This document shows positions 13,101-25,300 of a stretch of 64,000 bases of DNA, in pieces. The stretch is from Ooceraea biroi (taxonomy: Eukaryota > Arthropoda > Insecta > Hymenoptera > Formicidae). The first letter of the stretch is position 1, and each line of letters begins with the position of its first letter. Position numbers and translations under genes: made by a program. Where the stretch lies: NCBI RefSeq assembly GCF_003672135.1, contig NC_039509.1, positions 1,116,001-1,180,000 on the forward strand. The letters are read 5' to 3'. The notes under the pieces were generated by a model that was not told where the DNA came from, searched no databases, and was given only the letters and a program-made list of their open reading frames with translations.

Positions 13101-15339
13101 TAGCTGGCGGTTTTCTCGTTGATCGTACGGCAGCGGAGTGTGTGCACCATAATTCGCAGCGTGCAGCATTTATGGAATATCGTTGAGAAACCGTTAAGGC
13201 GACCCGAGAGAAGTGGAATAAATGAGAGTAGTTTCACGCTAAGCGGGTCTAGATCAGGGTGAAGCACGATTTCTGACAGTTAGGGGGAAAAGCATCGTAC
13301 ATGCGCGTATTACGCTCTGGGCACGCGACGGCACACGGGAAACACACGCACTCTCGGGCTCGCGTAAGCGCTGGAAAAAGATTACTATTCGCGATATTAA
13401 TAGCATGCGCTCTCCACTCTCAGTTGTTTTGCGCGTGGAAAGTGTACCGCGTGCTCTTCCACCGTGTGTAATCGCACGTGAAAACGGTAATTAAAAGTTC
13501 GCCAATCCTCGAGGCATCGCATCCAGTTTAGCACTACCTTTAAACTAAACTGTCCCGTCATGTAACTCCCATATAGCTGATGCGCGCAATTTTCACATGG
13601 GTCCTATCATGTATGGATAACGGTTTCAACTTAATTTTTAACGGTTTTAATTTAACAAGAATAATTTTATGAACTATATATATATTGAATAATACATAAA
13701 ATAAAATATTATTTGCATGGCGTATGTATTAATGTAAGAAACAAAAGTAACAGGCTCATGCTCGAAATTAGATGGACTATAGTATACAAGTATTGCGATA
13801 TAAGTACATATAATAATATTATATAAGTACATAAGTGTTAAACGGGATTTAATTGAAAATCACGCTTCAAGAGAGACGAGAAAGTGTGACGGATTACTGT
13901 TACAGCTGTGTATCATCTCGGTTGTGTAGTTTTTATACGAGTATATAGATAAGTGTCGCACGATCGCTGCTCGAGCACCATTGATTTCGTCTCTATCGAG
14001 TCTTACGGTGCTTGCAGGTAACGGTACGCCAGATGTCCATAGGATACCCGGAGGTGCCGGAACACGCCAAGCAGATCACGCTTATTCACATATGAATAAT
14101 GACATAAAAGATGCGGGTGACCAGGGAGATCTCTATATTGGTCACAGTGGTGATCCGTGGAGCGCGTCCTCAGAGCATGATTACCAGAAGGATATCTACG
14201 TGCCCGTATCGTCGCCGGCGAACGTGGCGATTAACAGCACGAAAGCTCAATCTGCCGTGTAAGTCGAACAGCGATGGAAACTTTCGTCGCGGGACGATTA
14301 ACAAATAAAATGCACCCGCGATGGATCCAGTAAATGTTTTGCAAACCTTGGAGTGCGAAATATAAAATATTATGGATCAAATTTAATTAAATATTGCCTA
14401 TTTCTCGAAATATTTCTAATCACACTATTCAATCAGTTTCTAGATTGTATTAAACGAATCAGTGATTTTTTATTTGAAATAGAAATTGATTAACTCAGAA
14501 AGAACAAGTCCGTACTTTACAACATTGCAACATTGCAAGCTTCTGTGCTCTAAAAAATAAGACAACCTTTTTTCTTACATCGATCTGATAAGGTTGTTGC
14601 TGTTTCAGCAAAGAGACGACGAGTCATGCGAGATTCAAGAGAGGAGTCATACATCTCTACAATATGGTAGTGTGCGCCACAGGATGTAATCCTCTGGTTT
14701 ACAAGGGGTACGGTTGCTACTGCGGATTCTTAGGATCCGGCTATGTCATCGACGGTATCGACCAGTACGTTATTCAGTTACGTCGTACAACCGGATATCA
14801 AGCAGCAGATGAGCATTGATTGAGCATTGATGCATTTTTCAGGTGCTGCAAGATGCACGACTGGTGCTATGACGCTACGGAGTGTCCCATGTTCTCAGAG
14901 TACTTCGTACCATATTACTGGAGATGTTATCACGGTTACAAACCCGTTTGCGGTTAGTCTATTCAGTTGTTGTTACTTTATCATTTCCCATGTGAAAATG
15001 TTTTAAAGAAGAAGCTATCTTTCAATGTTTTCAAAAGCTTGTTTTTCGTCTTGAAGGCGAAAAAGTCTTGAGATTTCGACATGGCATTTTTTTCATCGAG
15101 TGTTTTTTTACATTTTAAAGAATAATATAATAATGATAAGATAAAGCAGTTTCCAATATTTTTGTTGTATAGCGGTTGAGCACGGCGAATGGGGAGGATC
15201 GGGATCGTGCTCTCAACGTTTGTGCGAATGCGACCGCTCATTAGCGGAATGTCTGAGGAGATACCCTTGTCCTACCACCAAAGCAGTCTGTACCTCGTCA
15301 CCCTGGAGACTCGTACAAAATCTCTTTATGATTATATAA
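9598..15339 (+). CDS. Secreted phospholipase A2 precursor
   Basis: Predicted to hydrolyse the sn-2 ester of phospholipids in a Ca2+-dependent way outside the cell. Exons are 9598-9727, 14018-14258, 14609-14764, 14843-14952 and 15173-15339; all introns are GT-AG, phases agree, and the sum is 804 bases or 267 residues. A hydrophobic signal segment (about residues 25-39) follows a long polar N-terminus. Residues 44-135 form an acidic, low-complexity extension ending in a basic F-K-R site, so a mature enzyme starting at G136 is likely. The Ca2+ loop Y-G-C-Y-C-G lies at 158-163 and the catalytic CC-x2-HD-x-CY block at 177-185, with H181 and D182 intact. The downstream cysteines match insect phospholipases resembling groups I/II. 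Exon 1 is the least certain part, but it supplies a signal peptide in the correct phase. Confidence 0.85.
10075..10119. repeat. TA dinucleotide microsatellite
   Basis: An uninterrupted run of about 22 TA units lies inside the first intron of the phospholipase A2 gene. It is likely to vary in length between individuals. Confidence 0.97.
12011..12057. repeat. Short tandem repeat with a TTATACATTT-like unit
   Basis: Several imperfect copies of a unit containing ATACATT lie in tandem in the large phospholipase A2 intron. No function is apparent. Confidence 0.7.
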
Positions 15340-16077
15340 GTTGCGTTATTTTGATAAAATGGCATAGGTCAAGAGGCGATAAAATTTGTTTTATGTCGTC
15401 ATAGATTTTACATATTATATATATATTTTTTGGAGATAAAGCGCTTTATGTAATTCCTACTCGTGCGCATCAAGAAATTTGAACTGATTCTCACAGACAC
15501 GATACAGTACTTGAATGCCAAAGAAGACACTGATTATTTTTACGAGCTGTGCGACATTTTAACAATCTGCTATCTCGAAACTGTCATCTTGCTTGACGTC
15601 AGAGACGAGGAATGATACGGTGCAAAATTCTTGCATTCTTTAGCTTTATTTTTTCAATTATTTCCCACCAAAACAATATTTTTGTAATCTTGTTTTATTT
15701 ATCGTGAGAAAAAGAAAAATAAAGCTGTAAAAAATTAAAAAATAAAACTGCAAGACGCAAGAATTTTACACCGGTAAGATTAACAGCTTAGAGGTAGCCG
15801 GCGCTTAACGCTCTAAAAATCAGAAACATTACGTTGTAATCAAAACTCTGACAATGATTAAGTGATTATTTATTATTATTAACATGCTTCATTTTCAATT
15901 TTCCGGTCATTGCTAACGAGGAAAATAAGCGTGTGCGTGTGTGTATAAGTAAAAAATCATATCGTTTATTTTGTAGCAAATATTTTATAGCAAATATTTC
16001 ACCAGTAACAACCTGCCTTGCCTTAATCTAAAAATTATTTACATCGCATTTATTACTCAACAGTTACTTCGTCTCGA
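15340..16077. other. Convergent 3' intergenic region
   Basis: This is the space between the stop codon of the phospholipase A2 gene (+) and the stop codon of the CDK5RAP3 homologue (-). It is AT-rich and should hold both 3' untranslated regions. A minus-strand AATAAA at 16049-16054 lies about 24 bases after the CDK5RAP3 stop. No coding signal is seen. Confidence 0.6.
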
Positions 16078-18398
16078 CTACAATGTATTTACGCCTCCAG
16101 TCAAGTGTACCGTTCTGTTCTTGTACCTCTTGGAAATATCTCGCTCTATCTGCAATCAGAGGTAAACCGATGAAAAAGACAGACATAAAACGAAAAATGC
16201 AACAGCACATGGATGATAACATACTTCCGCCTGCAATTCCTTGGTTCTTTGTATAACGAGCTTCAACAGCGGACGCAATTCCTCGATTTTATCTTGCGCC
16301 TCTTCCTGCTTCTGCCGCACGCATTTTTGCTCAGCTACCATCCTGTCGATCAGATTTAATTTCTGCTTCAAGGTGGCTGCGACCACGTCCACGTACCTGC
16401 AATTGAAGGAACGTCACGCGAGCAATAAAAAAATCCAGTAAAAAGCAGAAGCAGAAATCGATCAGCCCATACCTCGAGTAATGTTTGATGTTGTGCAAAT
16501 GCTGAACATTGCTGTGCAACATTTCGGAGAGGACCACTTGGACGTTGTCCAGCATATTTTGAGTGCTCTCCGTGGTGGAGAGCTGTAAGATAGGGGCGGC
16601 ATCCTGCATCTGGCTGAAGCTCAGAAGATTATTCTTGTCGTCGCCCTTGAACTCGTACAGGCGTAGCTTCATGAACGCCTCCAACTGCGAACAGACATTC
16701 GCTTTGCTCGATTGCAGTATAAACATGATGATCGATCTTACATTTGTACGCTTATAGCTATTCTCACCTCAAACAGCTGATTAATAAATTCGGATCTCGT
16801 CGCCGGATTATCTAGCACGGTGTACGCCTCGGGTCCCGTGGCCGTCCCGCCCTCGTAACCCGCCGACTCCACGACTATCCCCGACTCCTCCAGCGAGACA
16901 TCGTAATCTATCTGCGCAGCAGCGGGTTGTTCCGCATCACCCGTGTCACCCCAGTCAATGTCGCCGCCTGCGTTTAAGTCAACTTCCTCGCCGAAGTCGA
17001 TCTCCCCGTTCAAATCCAAGCTGCCAAAGTCGATGGCCTGTCGGAAAATACTCGAATTAACAACGCAATGGAAACGACACATACTGAAACGCATTTAAAA
17101 GATATTCGTACATCAGCGTCTGTGTTGGACTTGACGCTCTCATCCTCGTCGGCTTTAATGTTCAGCGGTGGTTCGATTATCGACGCCGGCGCCTCGCCGT
17201 AAGTGTACTCGAACGTTGTCGTATTTCCTTTCTCTGTAAAAATGACATTTAACGATTTAAGATATGTACAAGATACGTCTTCTTTTCACTCAGATTCCAG
17301 CCTGATGCAACTTTCTTTGAGACAACACTCGGCTACGTACCGATCACGTGCTTGACTACGGGCACGGTATTACCGTCGTACTGCTGGCCGAAAGTGAACT
17401 CCACGAATGCGCAGTAAAACTCGACGATTTTATCCAGGCTCCTCGTTTTCTCCGCGATCCTCTGGTAGATCTTGGCCAACTCTTTGATCTTCTCCATTAA
17501 CTCGCGCCTGACCGTGCTGTAACCGGTTATACCTAGCTGTTTGCACAGCGCGTTATACTCTGTATGCGCGATGTTTTCCGATTTTTTGTACTCGGTTTCC
17601 TTCTTCTCCAAGTCCTGCAGGTACAATATCATACACGGAATAAAAATAAATTGATACTATCGTTGTACTAATAATGTTACGATAATATTTGATGTGTATA
17701 CTTGCAGTTAACGATTGCTCCAGCTTCTGTATCTGTTTCTTGATATTGGGGACCTCGTAGTTGACATTCCTCATCAGCATCTGCGCAGCTTCTGCCAGGT
17801 ACACATTATCCTTCTCGTACAGCCGCAAAACCTCTTGCCAGTCCTTCATTCTCTGCGAGCCGTAACGGCCGAACAGATTCCTCGTGTCCGCCTCTGTCTC
17901 CTTCAAGATTTCCACAATCTTGACGCAATAAAAATAATTTATGTCTGTAAGAAGGATCATTCTCAGGAATCGTAGCTGCACGTAGCGCTTGTGAGAATCT
18001 CGAAGTGACAAGTTGACGTTGCTTACAAGTGCCGGATAACAGCGAAGCGATGCCATCATGAGCCGGCATATCCCTTATGGCGTTATTAATTTTCTCCCTG
18101 ATAGCTAGGACACTCGTGTGCCAGTCCTTCTTGCAGTGCCGACGATTGGTCATCCAGTCCAGCAACTTGCCAGTGTTGATGTCGATTGGAATATCTTGTT
18201 CCTAAGACCATTAGTCTAATATAAATTCCATTCGCTAATGAATAAATAAATGGCACGTAAAAACGTCAGAAAAACATAGCTAAAACGTCCAGGCAGTGTT
18301 TGCAAACTCCAAAAAAATTTATTACACATAAGATTTTATTTCTCTTGGAAACGACGTAATTTGACAATTACGAGAAACGCGCGACCACTTGCCTGCAT
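16078..18398 (-). CDS. Cdk5rap3: CDK5RAP3 (C53/LZAP) homologue, UFMylation adaptor
   Basis: A partner of UFL1 and DDRGK1 at the ER, where the UFM1 ligase complex acts on stalled ribosomes and in ER-phagy. Exons in transcript order: 18398-18393, 18201-18027, 17944-17706, 17614-17341, 17233-17112, 17037-16768, 16684-16473, 16396-16225 and 16149-16078. They total 1542 bases or 513 residues, close to the ~506 of vertebrate proteins. The N-terminal helical part includes a D-W-x2-x-RRHCKK-type segment and the family block around FGRYGSQRMKDW. An acidic linker (about 273-330) carries two IDFG and one IDWG motif. The C-terminal helical part ends in a family-like ISKRY tail. Introns 1 and 3 appear to start with GC rather than GT. 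The two-codon first exon (Met-Gln) is the least certain element. Confidence 0.92.
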
Positions 18399-20136
18399 GT
18401 TGCCAGATATCCAAACTCCAGAGAAACTCTCTTGAGGCTAGAACGAGAGCTACGTGTCTCCACAATCCTACAGCAGGTTATAACAGCTGTTGACTGTTAT
18501 CGCCCCAGCGAGCGGAGTGTCAACGTGAGGACAGTGACAATTCCCGATTGCCTGCAGCACCGGCTGTCCCCTTGACGAGAGTGACACGTAGTTATGAAAA
18601 TTCTGACATAACGTGGAGTACCGGGGACAACGAGAGACCAACAATCGAGCCGATAAAAATTAGAGTAAATTATTATTTTTCTCTTGGAGGAAAGCAGAGC
18701 GAGAATGTAACGGAAGATAATGTTCTCTTGTACGCTTCTACCTCGCAGCGAGAATGGATTTTACTATTAGCCGTAAAGTTTTATTATTGTTAATTAATTT
18801 TCATTATTTAATATTATTTATTATTATTTAATATATTTAAACAGCCTGTTGAGATCCTGTGACGCATCCAAGCACGTTTCGCGTGTTATTATACTGCAAT
18901 CTTTATTGATTTTCCTTAAAATTCCGCGTGCTAATAAAGCAAAAGTACCGTGCAAAGTTATTCGCCAGTTATCGCAATTTCCGAATCCGCGATAGGAGTG
19001 TCACGCAGGTGTAGTATACGTGGCGTTCAGGCAAGTTTATGTAATAATCTTAAAAGCGCGCCTGTCATACGTTGGTGGCCTCATTCGTCCTGTTTTCCGC
19101 GCCAGTGCACGCGCTTATCAAATAACGTACACGCAGCGAAAAACGCGCGCACCTGCCTATACACATGCGAAAAAAGGAACTTGCAGCGTTTGTAGTCTGC
19201 GTGGCATTCGTCTTCGCCGCGCGGAACCGACAACGTTCCGAATAACTGGGGGAGATATCGCTATAAGATATGACGAGTCGAAGGAGACGAGTAAACTGCC
19301 AACTCATTTATTCTTTTTTTTAAAACTCCCTCAACTCAGTTCGCCTAAGATTAAATAATAGCAACGGAAGGCTCGGTATATGTATGTAACGCAACGTAAC
19401 ATAACAAAAAAAAAACGAGAAAAACAGATCGCTCGGCGATGCGACAAACGAAATTGGGCGTAAGAAGTACACGCATGTATCCTTTAATTTATTATGTTAC
19501 ACATTCACAGTAAGAAAAAACATGATGTCCATGTCTCTTGTTTTCATCGGTGTCCATTATACTGCCCCTGTGTGCCAGTATAAGTACAACTTGAGAGTGA
19601 GTGTCCATCGGTAGGCGCGGGGATGTGTAAGGCAGAATCCTATTGCTTTGCACTTGTCCTTTCCTTTCGGCGTTCCGAGTTGTATCAGTCACCCCGTGTT
19701 TGTTCAAAACGTCCCTTTCAGCCTCGGCAAGTATCGCAAGTTAAATACCCAAGAAAACGGTACACGTGTGTCCACACGGTGGACGCGAGGACGCTGTTCT
19801 CGCCTCGCGCCTCACTCTCTCTCTCTCTCTCTCTTGCCCCCTTACCTCCCACCCCCCGGCTCTTTGGATCCTGATCGCGAAGCTTCGCCTTTAGTGAGAA
19901 ATCGTCTCACGAGAGAGACGATCCTCGGCCGAGAGCCGCTGAGAGCTACACGAGAACATTGATTACCGGCGGGTGGTTCCTTGACGATGGCACTTTGACC
20001 GGTGATCGAGGAAACGACAATTACGACGAGACGTCGCGAGGACTTCGACGCGACCTACCGCGACGGCGAGCGTGAGTTATCCTCCATCTCGTCCCCTCCC
20101 CATTTGTCATTTCGGTTACTTCGCGATCACTAGAAA
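18399..20136. other. Intergenic region between CDK5RAP3 and TMED7-like genes
   Basis: This should contain the CDK5RAP3 promoter at its left end (both genes run leftwards) and the 3' untranslated region of the TMED gene at its right end. A CT repeat lies at about 19814-19834. A minus-strand AATAAA lies near 19488-19493. Frames of about 80-110 codons overlap on both strands and resemble no family. Confidence 0.55.
19814..19834. repeat. CT dinucleotide microsatellite
   Basis: A pure CT run lies in the presumed 3' flank of the TMED7-like gene. Confidence 0.85.
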
Positions 20137-21336
20137 CTAATAACTTTGAGAGGGGCTCCGATCGGTGAAGAAGTTCTTCAGGATGAACACCTGTCCCACG
20201 GCGATAATCAGGATGCAGGCCGTCTCCATCACCGACCACCAGAGCACCCGCTCGTTGAGCTCCTCCGCGCGCTTCCGCCCCTGCGCCTCGCGCAGACGGT
20301 GATGCGTCTGGTAATCCAGGATGCTGATTAGCTTCTTGTGGACTTCCTGCGCGGAGGACTCCATCTGTAAGAGGAAGAGGACAGTTGCGTTGTAGTTCAG
20401 CCTTGTTCCTACGTTCATCGCAGGGAGAATTCGTATTCGAGATAAGTTTATACCTGAGTCATGACAGTGACGTGCTCTCCGAGACCAGGAAGCGGCAGCT
20501 CGTCACCGACCTGGAAATCCATGTATACTAGCTTGTGCGAGTACGTGGAGAATTCGTTGCTGAAGCAAGCCTTGTAGACGCCCGACATGGTCGGTATGAA
20601 AGAATGCGAGTCGAACTGCGTCTTCACTTGGCTGTAGATGATCTCCTTGTTCGGCGCCTCTAACGTCACATCTACATCATACTGGCCACCAGTAACCACC
20701 TGGAAAGCACAAAGTTGCTTAGGAAACTTTATCGAGCGCTTTTAGCACCTAATTATCCAAATTACTGAAGTCGTGCTACGAAAGCGTCACTGCTTTCCAT
20801 CATGCAACACAATACAACGTTAAAACCGTTGTTTCTAACTTGCTGGGAGCATTTACATTTCCAAATTACACCTCTCTTCTTCTCTTCCAAACTCAACATG
20901 AACAGGAATACTAAGGAGGCTTCTGTTCAAGGTTCTACATTGAAACCGCGCGCGAGTGCGTGCACATAAAATCCCATTACGCTCGTCGCGTGAATGAGAC
21001 GCTACTCGTTATACTTCGCTACTGATTACTCCGAGCGTTATACGTTTGCACGCTCGGCTCGAGGCCACGCAGGCGGACTGTGCCGCGTATTGCGCCGCGA
21101 TTACGATGCAGTTGTCGGCCACGAGACCGGCGTACGGTATGCGGGAAGGCAGTACCTGACACTGGCAGTGACACGCGTACCTGAAATTCCAACGTGGACG
21201 AGACGTTCTTCTCGATCTCTTGGTAGAAGCACTCCTTGGCATTGTCGGCCAGTTCAAAGGTTAGCTCGACGCCGCCCGCGACCAGGAGCGTGCCGAGAAG
21301 CGAGACTAGCAGCAGCCAGGCCGACCGGCGGTCCAT
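20137..21336 (-). CDS. Tmed7: p24-family cargo receptor, TMED7/TMED3-like
   Basis: A type I membrane protein of the early secretory pathway that takes part in COPII/COPI cargo selection between ER and Golgi. Exons in transcript order are 21336-21181, 20699-20454 and 20364-20137, all joined in phase 0 with GT-AG introns. They give 630 bases or 209 residues, slightly shorter than the vertebrate TMED7 length of about 224. Residues 1-22 form a signal peptide. A GOLD domain follows, with paired cysteines C36 and C97 and the segment CFSNEFS. A helical stalk carries RLREAQGR (157-164). The membrane segment is about 178-197. The cytosolic tail starts with KNFF, the diphenylalanine that p24 proteins use for COPII binding; there is no dilysine end. 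The fly counterpart would be of the opossum type. The choice between TMED7 and TMED3 is by overall resemblance only. Confidence 0.93.
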
Positions 21337-22242
21337 CCTCTCCGGTTGTCAGTTCGTCGACGACGCTTCCGCGGCTGTCGCGTCACTGATCCGCGCGCAT
21401 TTACGTTCCCCTAAGGGCCTAAGCGATGAAAAAGCCACGAGTAACTTTGGACCAGAGCGCGCTTCTCACCACACAGCCGCGGCGGCCTTCCGCGATTTTC
21501 GACTCCCGTCCGGTAGAACATCCCCCTGCTCCCCCCCGCACCAGCCCCCTCTCTACCCATGAAACGATCTATTTTAACGTGGCCGGATATCGGCCGCGCG
21601 AGATAAATGCGCGCCGCGCAGCTGCGGAAGCGGCTATGTTCACGCCGTGCCGGGTAAATTCGAAGAGCGCGCGTTGATCCTTGTGACCATGAGGAATGTT
21701 TTGCACTTATTTCTGCGCACACTTCTGCTGCTTGATATTCCGTTTAATATTTTTATTATTATCACTTTTGTTATTTACAGTTGCATAATAGATGTAACAT
21801 ATATGTTACATGTTATATCATTTATGATGTAAAACAATTGTTAAATGATATTATCTTATGTTAAACTATTATTCTTTCCTATACATTAAAAAAAATCAGA
21901 AAGTCTGTTACATTATTTCTAATCTTAATAAGATTAATTACTTGTTAAGATTCTATTAAAGTCTGCTTAGATTAAATCATACGATGTAATCCTTCAAAAA
22001 ATTGACTTTTTCTTTATTTGGTTTAAGATCCATTGCTCTGTCGGTTATCATTATATGAAACATATTTCTGTAAAAAATGATTGTTGATTTTATTCTCGAT
22101 CATTTTCGATTTACTTTTGTACAAGAAGTTATCTCCTTTACGATTGTGTCATGATTTTCGACACACCTTGTATAATGTGTTCGAATTTGAATTAGCCAGT
22201 GAAATATCATAAAAAGCTGTTTACATAATACTGTCTTCTTAC
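21337..22242. promoter_or_regulatory. Divergent promoter region of the TMED gene and aminopeptidase unit A
   Basis: The left 300 bases are CpG- and C-rich and probably form the promoter and 5' leader of the leftward TMED gene. From about 21700 the sequence turns AT-rich towards the TATA-type promoter of the rightward aminopeptidase-like array. Frames within the GC-rich part show no family resemblance. Confidence 0.45.
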
Positions 22243-22279
22243 TATAATACAATGCTAGATACTCATTTCTCTTCAGTTT
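22243..22279 (+). promoter_or_regulatory. TATA/Inr core promoter of aminopeptidase unit A
   Basis: TATAATAC starts at 22243 and the arthropod initiator TCAGT has its A at 22275, 32 bases downstream, which is the classical spacing. A near-identical arrangement precedes unit C. The predicted leader runs from 22275 to 22368 and contains one short upstream frame starting at 22327 that stops before the main start. Confidence 0.6.
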
Positions 22280-22368
22280 GAGCTAGTTCGCTAAACTATT
22301 ACGATATAGCATTTAATTCGAGTTACATGAAGAACGTAATGTGTGCGGAATAGAGAAAGAGAAGAAAG

Positions 22369-25300
22369 ATGAGCAAATATCTTGTTGTACTGTTGTTAAG
22401 TAGCAGTTTAACATTCATCGTAGGACTTTCTTCAAAATCGCAACTTGAATCAGAATCGGGACACGCGCCGTACAACAGATTTACTTACCATTTACCAAAT
22501 GACGTAGTGCCACTTTTCTACGAAATCGATTTAATTGTAAGCTTGCATAATGAGAACCTTATTGTCCGTGGCGACTCCACTATTAAAATTGAAGTTTATA
22601 ATGAAACAAAAGTTATATCTCTGCATTATGTTGGATATATAAGAAATGTAATGATAATCAGTGAAATTGGTACTCCGGTCTCCGTACCGTCTAAATCTTA
22701 TATTAAAGAAACGGAAACAGTTGATCTCCATTTTGAAAATGTGATTTCGCCTGGGCGGTACAAGCTGGTTATACAATACATTAGTAAATCGCTGAAAAGC
22801 CTCTTTAAAATTCCATATTTCACAAACACAACAGAATCGTGAGTAAATATTAATTTACTAAGTATAAATCGTATGTTTTTTTCAGGCACAAGTTGCAGTC
22901 GTTATTTATTTATATATTATATTCCGTTAATCAATTATTCTATGCTTACAATACTGTACTGAACATTTTTTTTATTTAAAATTGTCCTTACAATTCGATA
23001 GATGGTTCATTTATACAGTCTTTCAACCATATGGAGCCCGATATGTATTTCCGTGTTGGGACGAACCGGCAATAGAAGCCGCTTTTGCTGTAAAAGCAAG
23101 ATATCAAACAGATGACACGACTGATCCTGAAGCAGAAGATTGGGATGAATCAAAGCATCAATTATCTTCTTTCCATTCCTTAGAAACTTCCAAACTACAC
23201 ATTTATCACGTGGAAATAACACTATATCCGTCAGAGATATGCTTAGACTTGCGCTACGTGCCAAAAATAAAGAGCGTTATATGGTGTAGAGAACACATGA
23301 ATCCACTGTTTCAGGTTGCTTACAACACTACTAGATCTGTAATGAAGTCTTTATCTGAGTACACGATGTCCCAAAAACAATTAAATTTGGATTATAAGGT
23401 AATCCCGGGCATCCGAAAAGACAGCATTGGAAACTGGAAAATCCTCATTTATAGGTAGCGCATATAATCACAAAAAAGTTACTGTGTTTATTCAATATCT
23501 TTTTTATAATTATAAAAAACATAATCTTGTCGCGTAACAATACATCGTTATTATACACATCGTTATAACACGTACAGAGTGCACGGTAATAAAGATACCA
23601 CTTCTCGTGTAGAGAGATGGAGCGGATTGATTTGATTTTGCACAAATAACCACGTAAGCTATTATCTTTTAGGGAAGGTGCTATTAGCTACGATAAAGAC
23701 TTAGATCCCATAGCGCAACAAATGGAGATAACGCGCTTAATAACACGTACAATAGCGAACTTATGGTTTCACAGCATGGTCAGTCCATTTAGATGGAAAC
23801 ATTTTTGGTTAAATGAGGCACTCGCTGCTTTCTTCCAAACCAAGGTTTACGTTACTTTACATAACTAAGCAAACTATTTTTTCTAATTCAATGTTCAGTT
23901 TATCATACCAGTACTTTTGTCTCTAGGTTCTAAAAGATGATATGTTAGAATTATTCCTAGTTCAAACTCTACATGAGTCTCTTTATTTGGATACCAATGA
24001 TGGAGAGATAAATGATAACTTTGAAATGATACCTTTAGAAAACTACATGTCGCTTGAAGATACATTACGTTTTTCTTTTACTATTTCTCTCAAAGGTAAT
24101 ATTCAATAAATATCATACTATCATTATCTTTGCATATCTAAATAAAAAAAAGCACTAAAAAGTTTAAAACTAACTTTAAAATTCTATTCTCTGATACATA
24201 TTTCTTCCAAAATGAATGAAAAATTTATTATAGTATATTAAGACACTTTTCTTCGCATAAAATATCGCTGTCTATCTGTGCATTATCTTCTCGTTGTCTT
24301 ATGATTGCCGTAATAATTTTATATTAAATAAACATGCAGTATTACATCTCTCATAATGTAAATTATTGCAGCACCTGCTATATTCTACATGTTGGAGCAT
24401 ATGATTAATCCTCACGTGTTTCGCGAAGGTCTTGCGTCATATTTTGTGATACAGTGAGTAATATACGAATATAACACGCAATGAATATAAAATACAAAAC
24501 ATACTAGAGTTACATTTGCGATGAAACATGATAAAAGAAGTAACATATCTTTTGATTTTGTTTGAATTTTACACACACGTACATATATGCGCGTATTGAT
24601 AGTCTAGAAAAATAAATGAGAAATTTTTATTTTTTGGAGCACTGTGCTGTTGTTTGTTAATTGTTAAAGATATCAATTTTGCAATTTTATATTCTCAGTA
24701 TGTCTACACATGCCACATCCGACAACTTATGGGATGCAATGCAACTTGTGCTAAACGGTGAACACATCCAGCTACATCCTCATTTCAAATTAAAACATGT
24801 GATGCGTACCTGGATAAGGCAAAAACATTATCCCATCGTAAACGTAAAACGAAATCATGATCATGAGATTGTTATATCGAGAGAACCTGATAGACTAGAT
24901 AGTACAACCTTCACCTTTCAGAAATGGTGGATACCTATCACTTTTACCATACTAAAAGATTATAATTTTAATAATACTAAACCTCTTGCTTGGCTACATC
25001 CAAGACGATCAAGTATAACATTAAATCCAATTCGGAAAAGCGATTGGATTGTAGTTAATATACAACAAACAGGTAAGCATAGTCTATTTAATACTTTGTT
25101 AAATACTTTATTCCCTTGTCTGGCTAACTGTACAATTGTACACGTTATACTGCATATTTACATATATTTGTTATTCATTAATTAGAAGATATATTAAATA
25201 CTTTATATAAAGCTAATGACAAATTGTAATGTTAAATACAATGATACATGAAATATCATATTGTTGCGACTGTAGAAAAAGAATCTACCGCTTATGACTC

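Larger units (their letters stand above)
9728..14017 (+). other. First intron of the phospholipase A2 gene, 4.3 kb
   Basis: The intron opens with a strong GTAAGC donor and closes with a TTGCAG acceptor. It contains a long TA microsatellite, a small palindromic hairpin (12197-12228) and a degenerate ten-base tandem repeat near 12011-12057. I see no nested gene; open frames inside are short and without family resemblance. Confidence 0.6.

Noticed and set aside
17553..18059. 168-codon minus-strand frame crossing CDK5RAP3 exon 3 and its introns
   Set aside because: It reads through two introns and into the wrong frame of exon 4; splicing explains the homology better.
22150..22185. CGACACACCTTGTATA-like sequence resembling mariner inverted-repeat ends
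   Set aside because: Only one end is visible and no matching inverted copy or transposase was found nearby.
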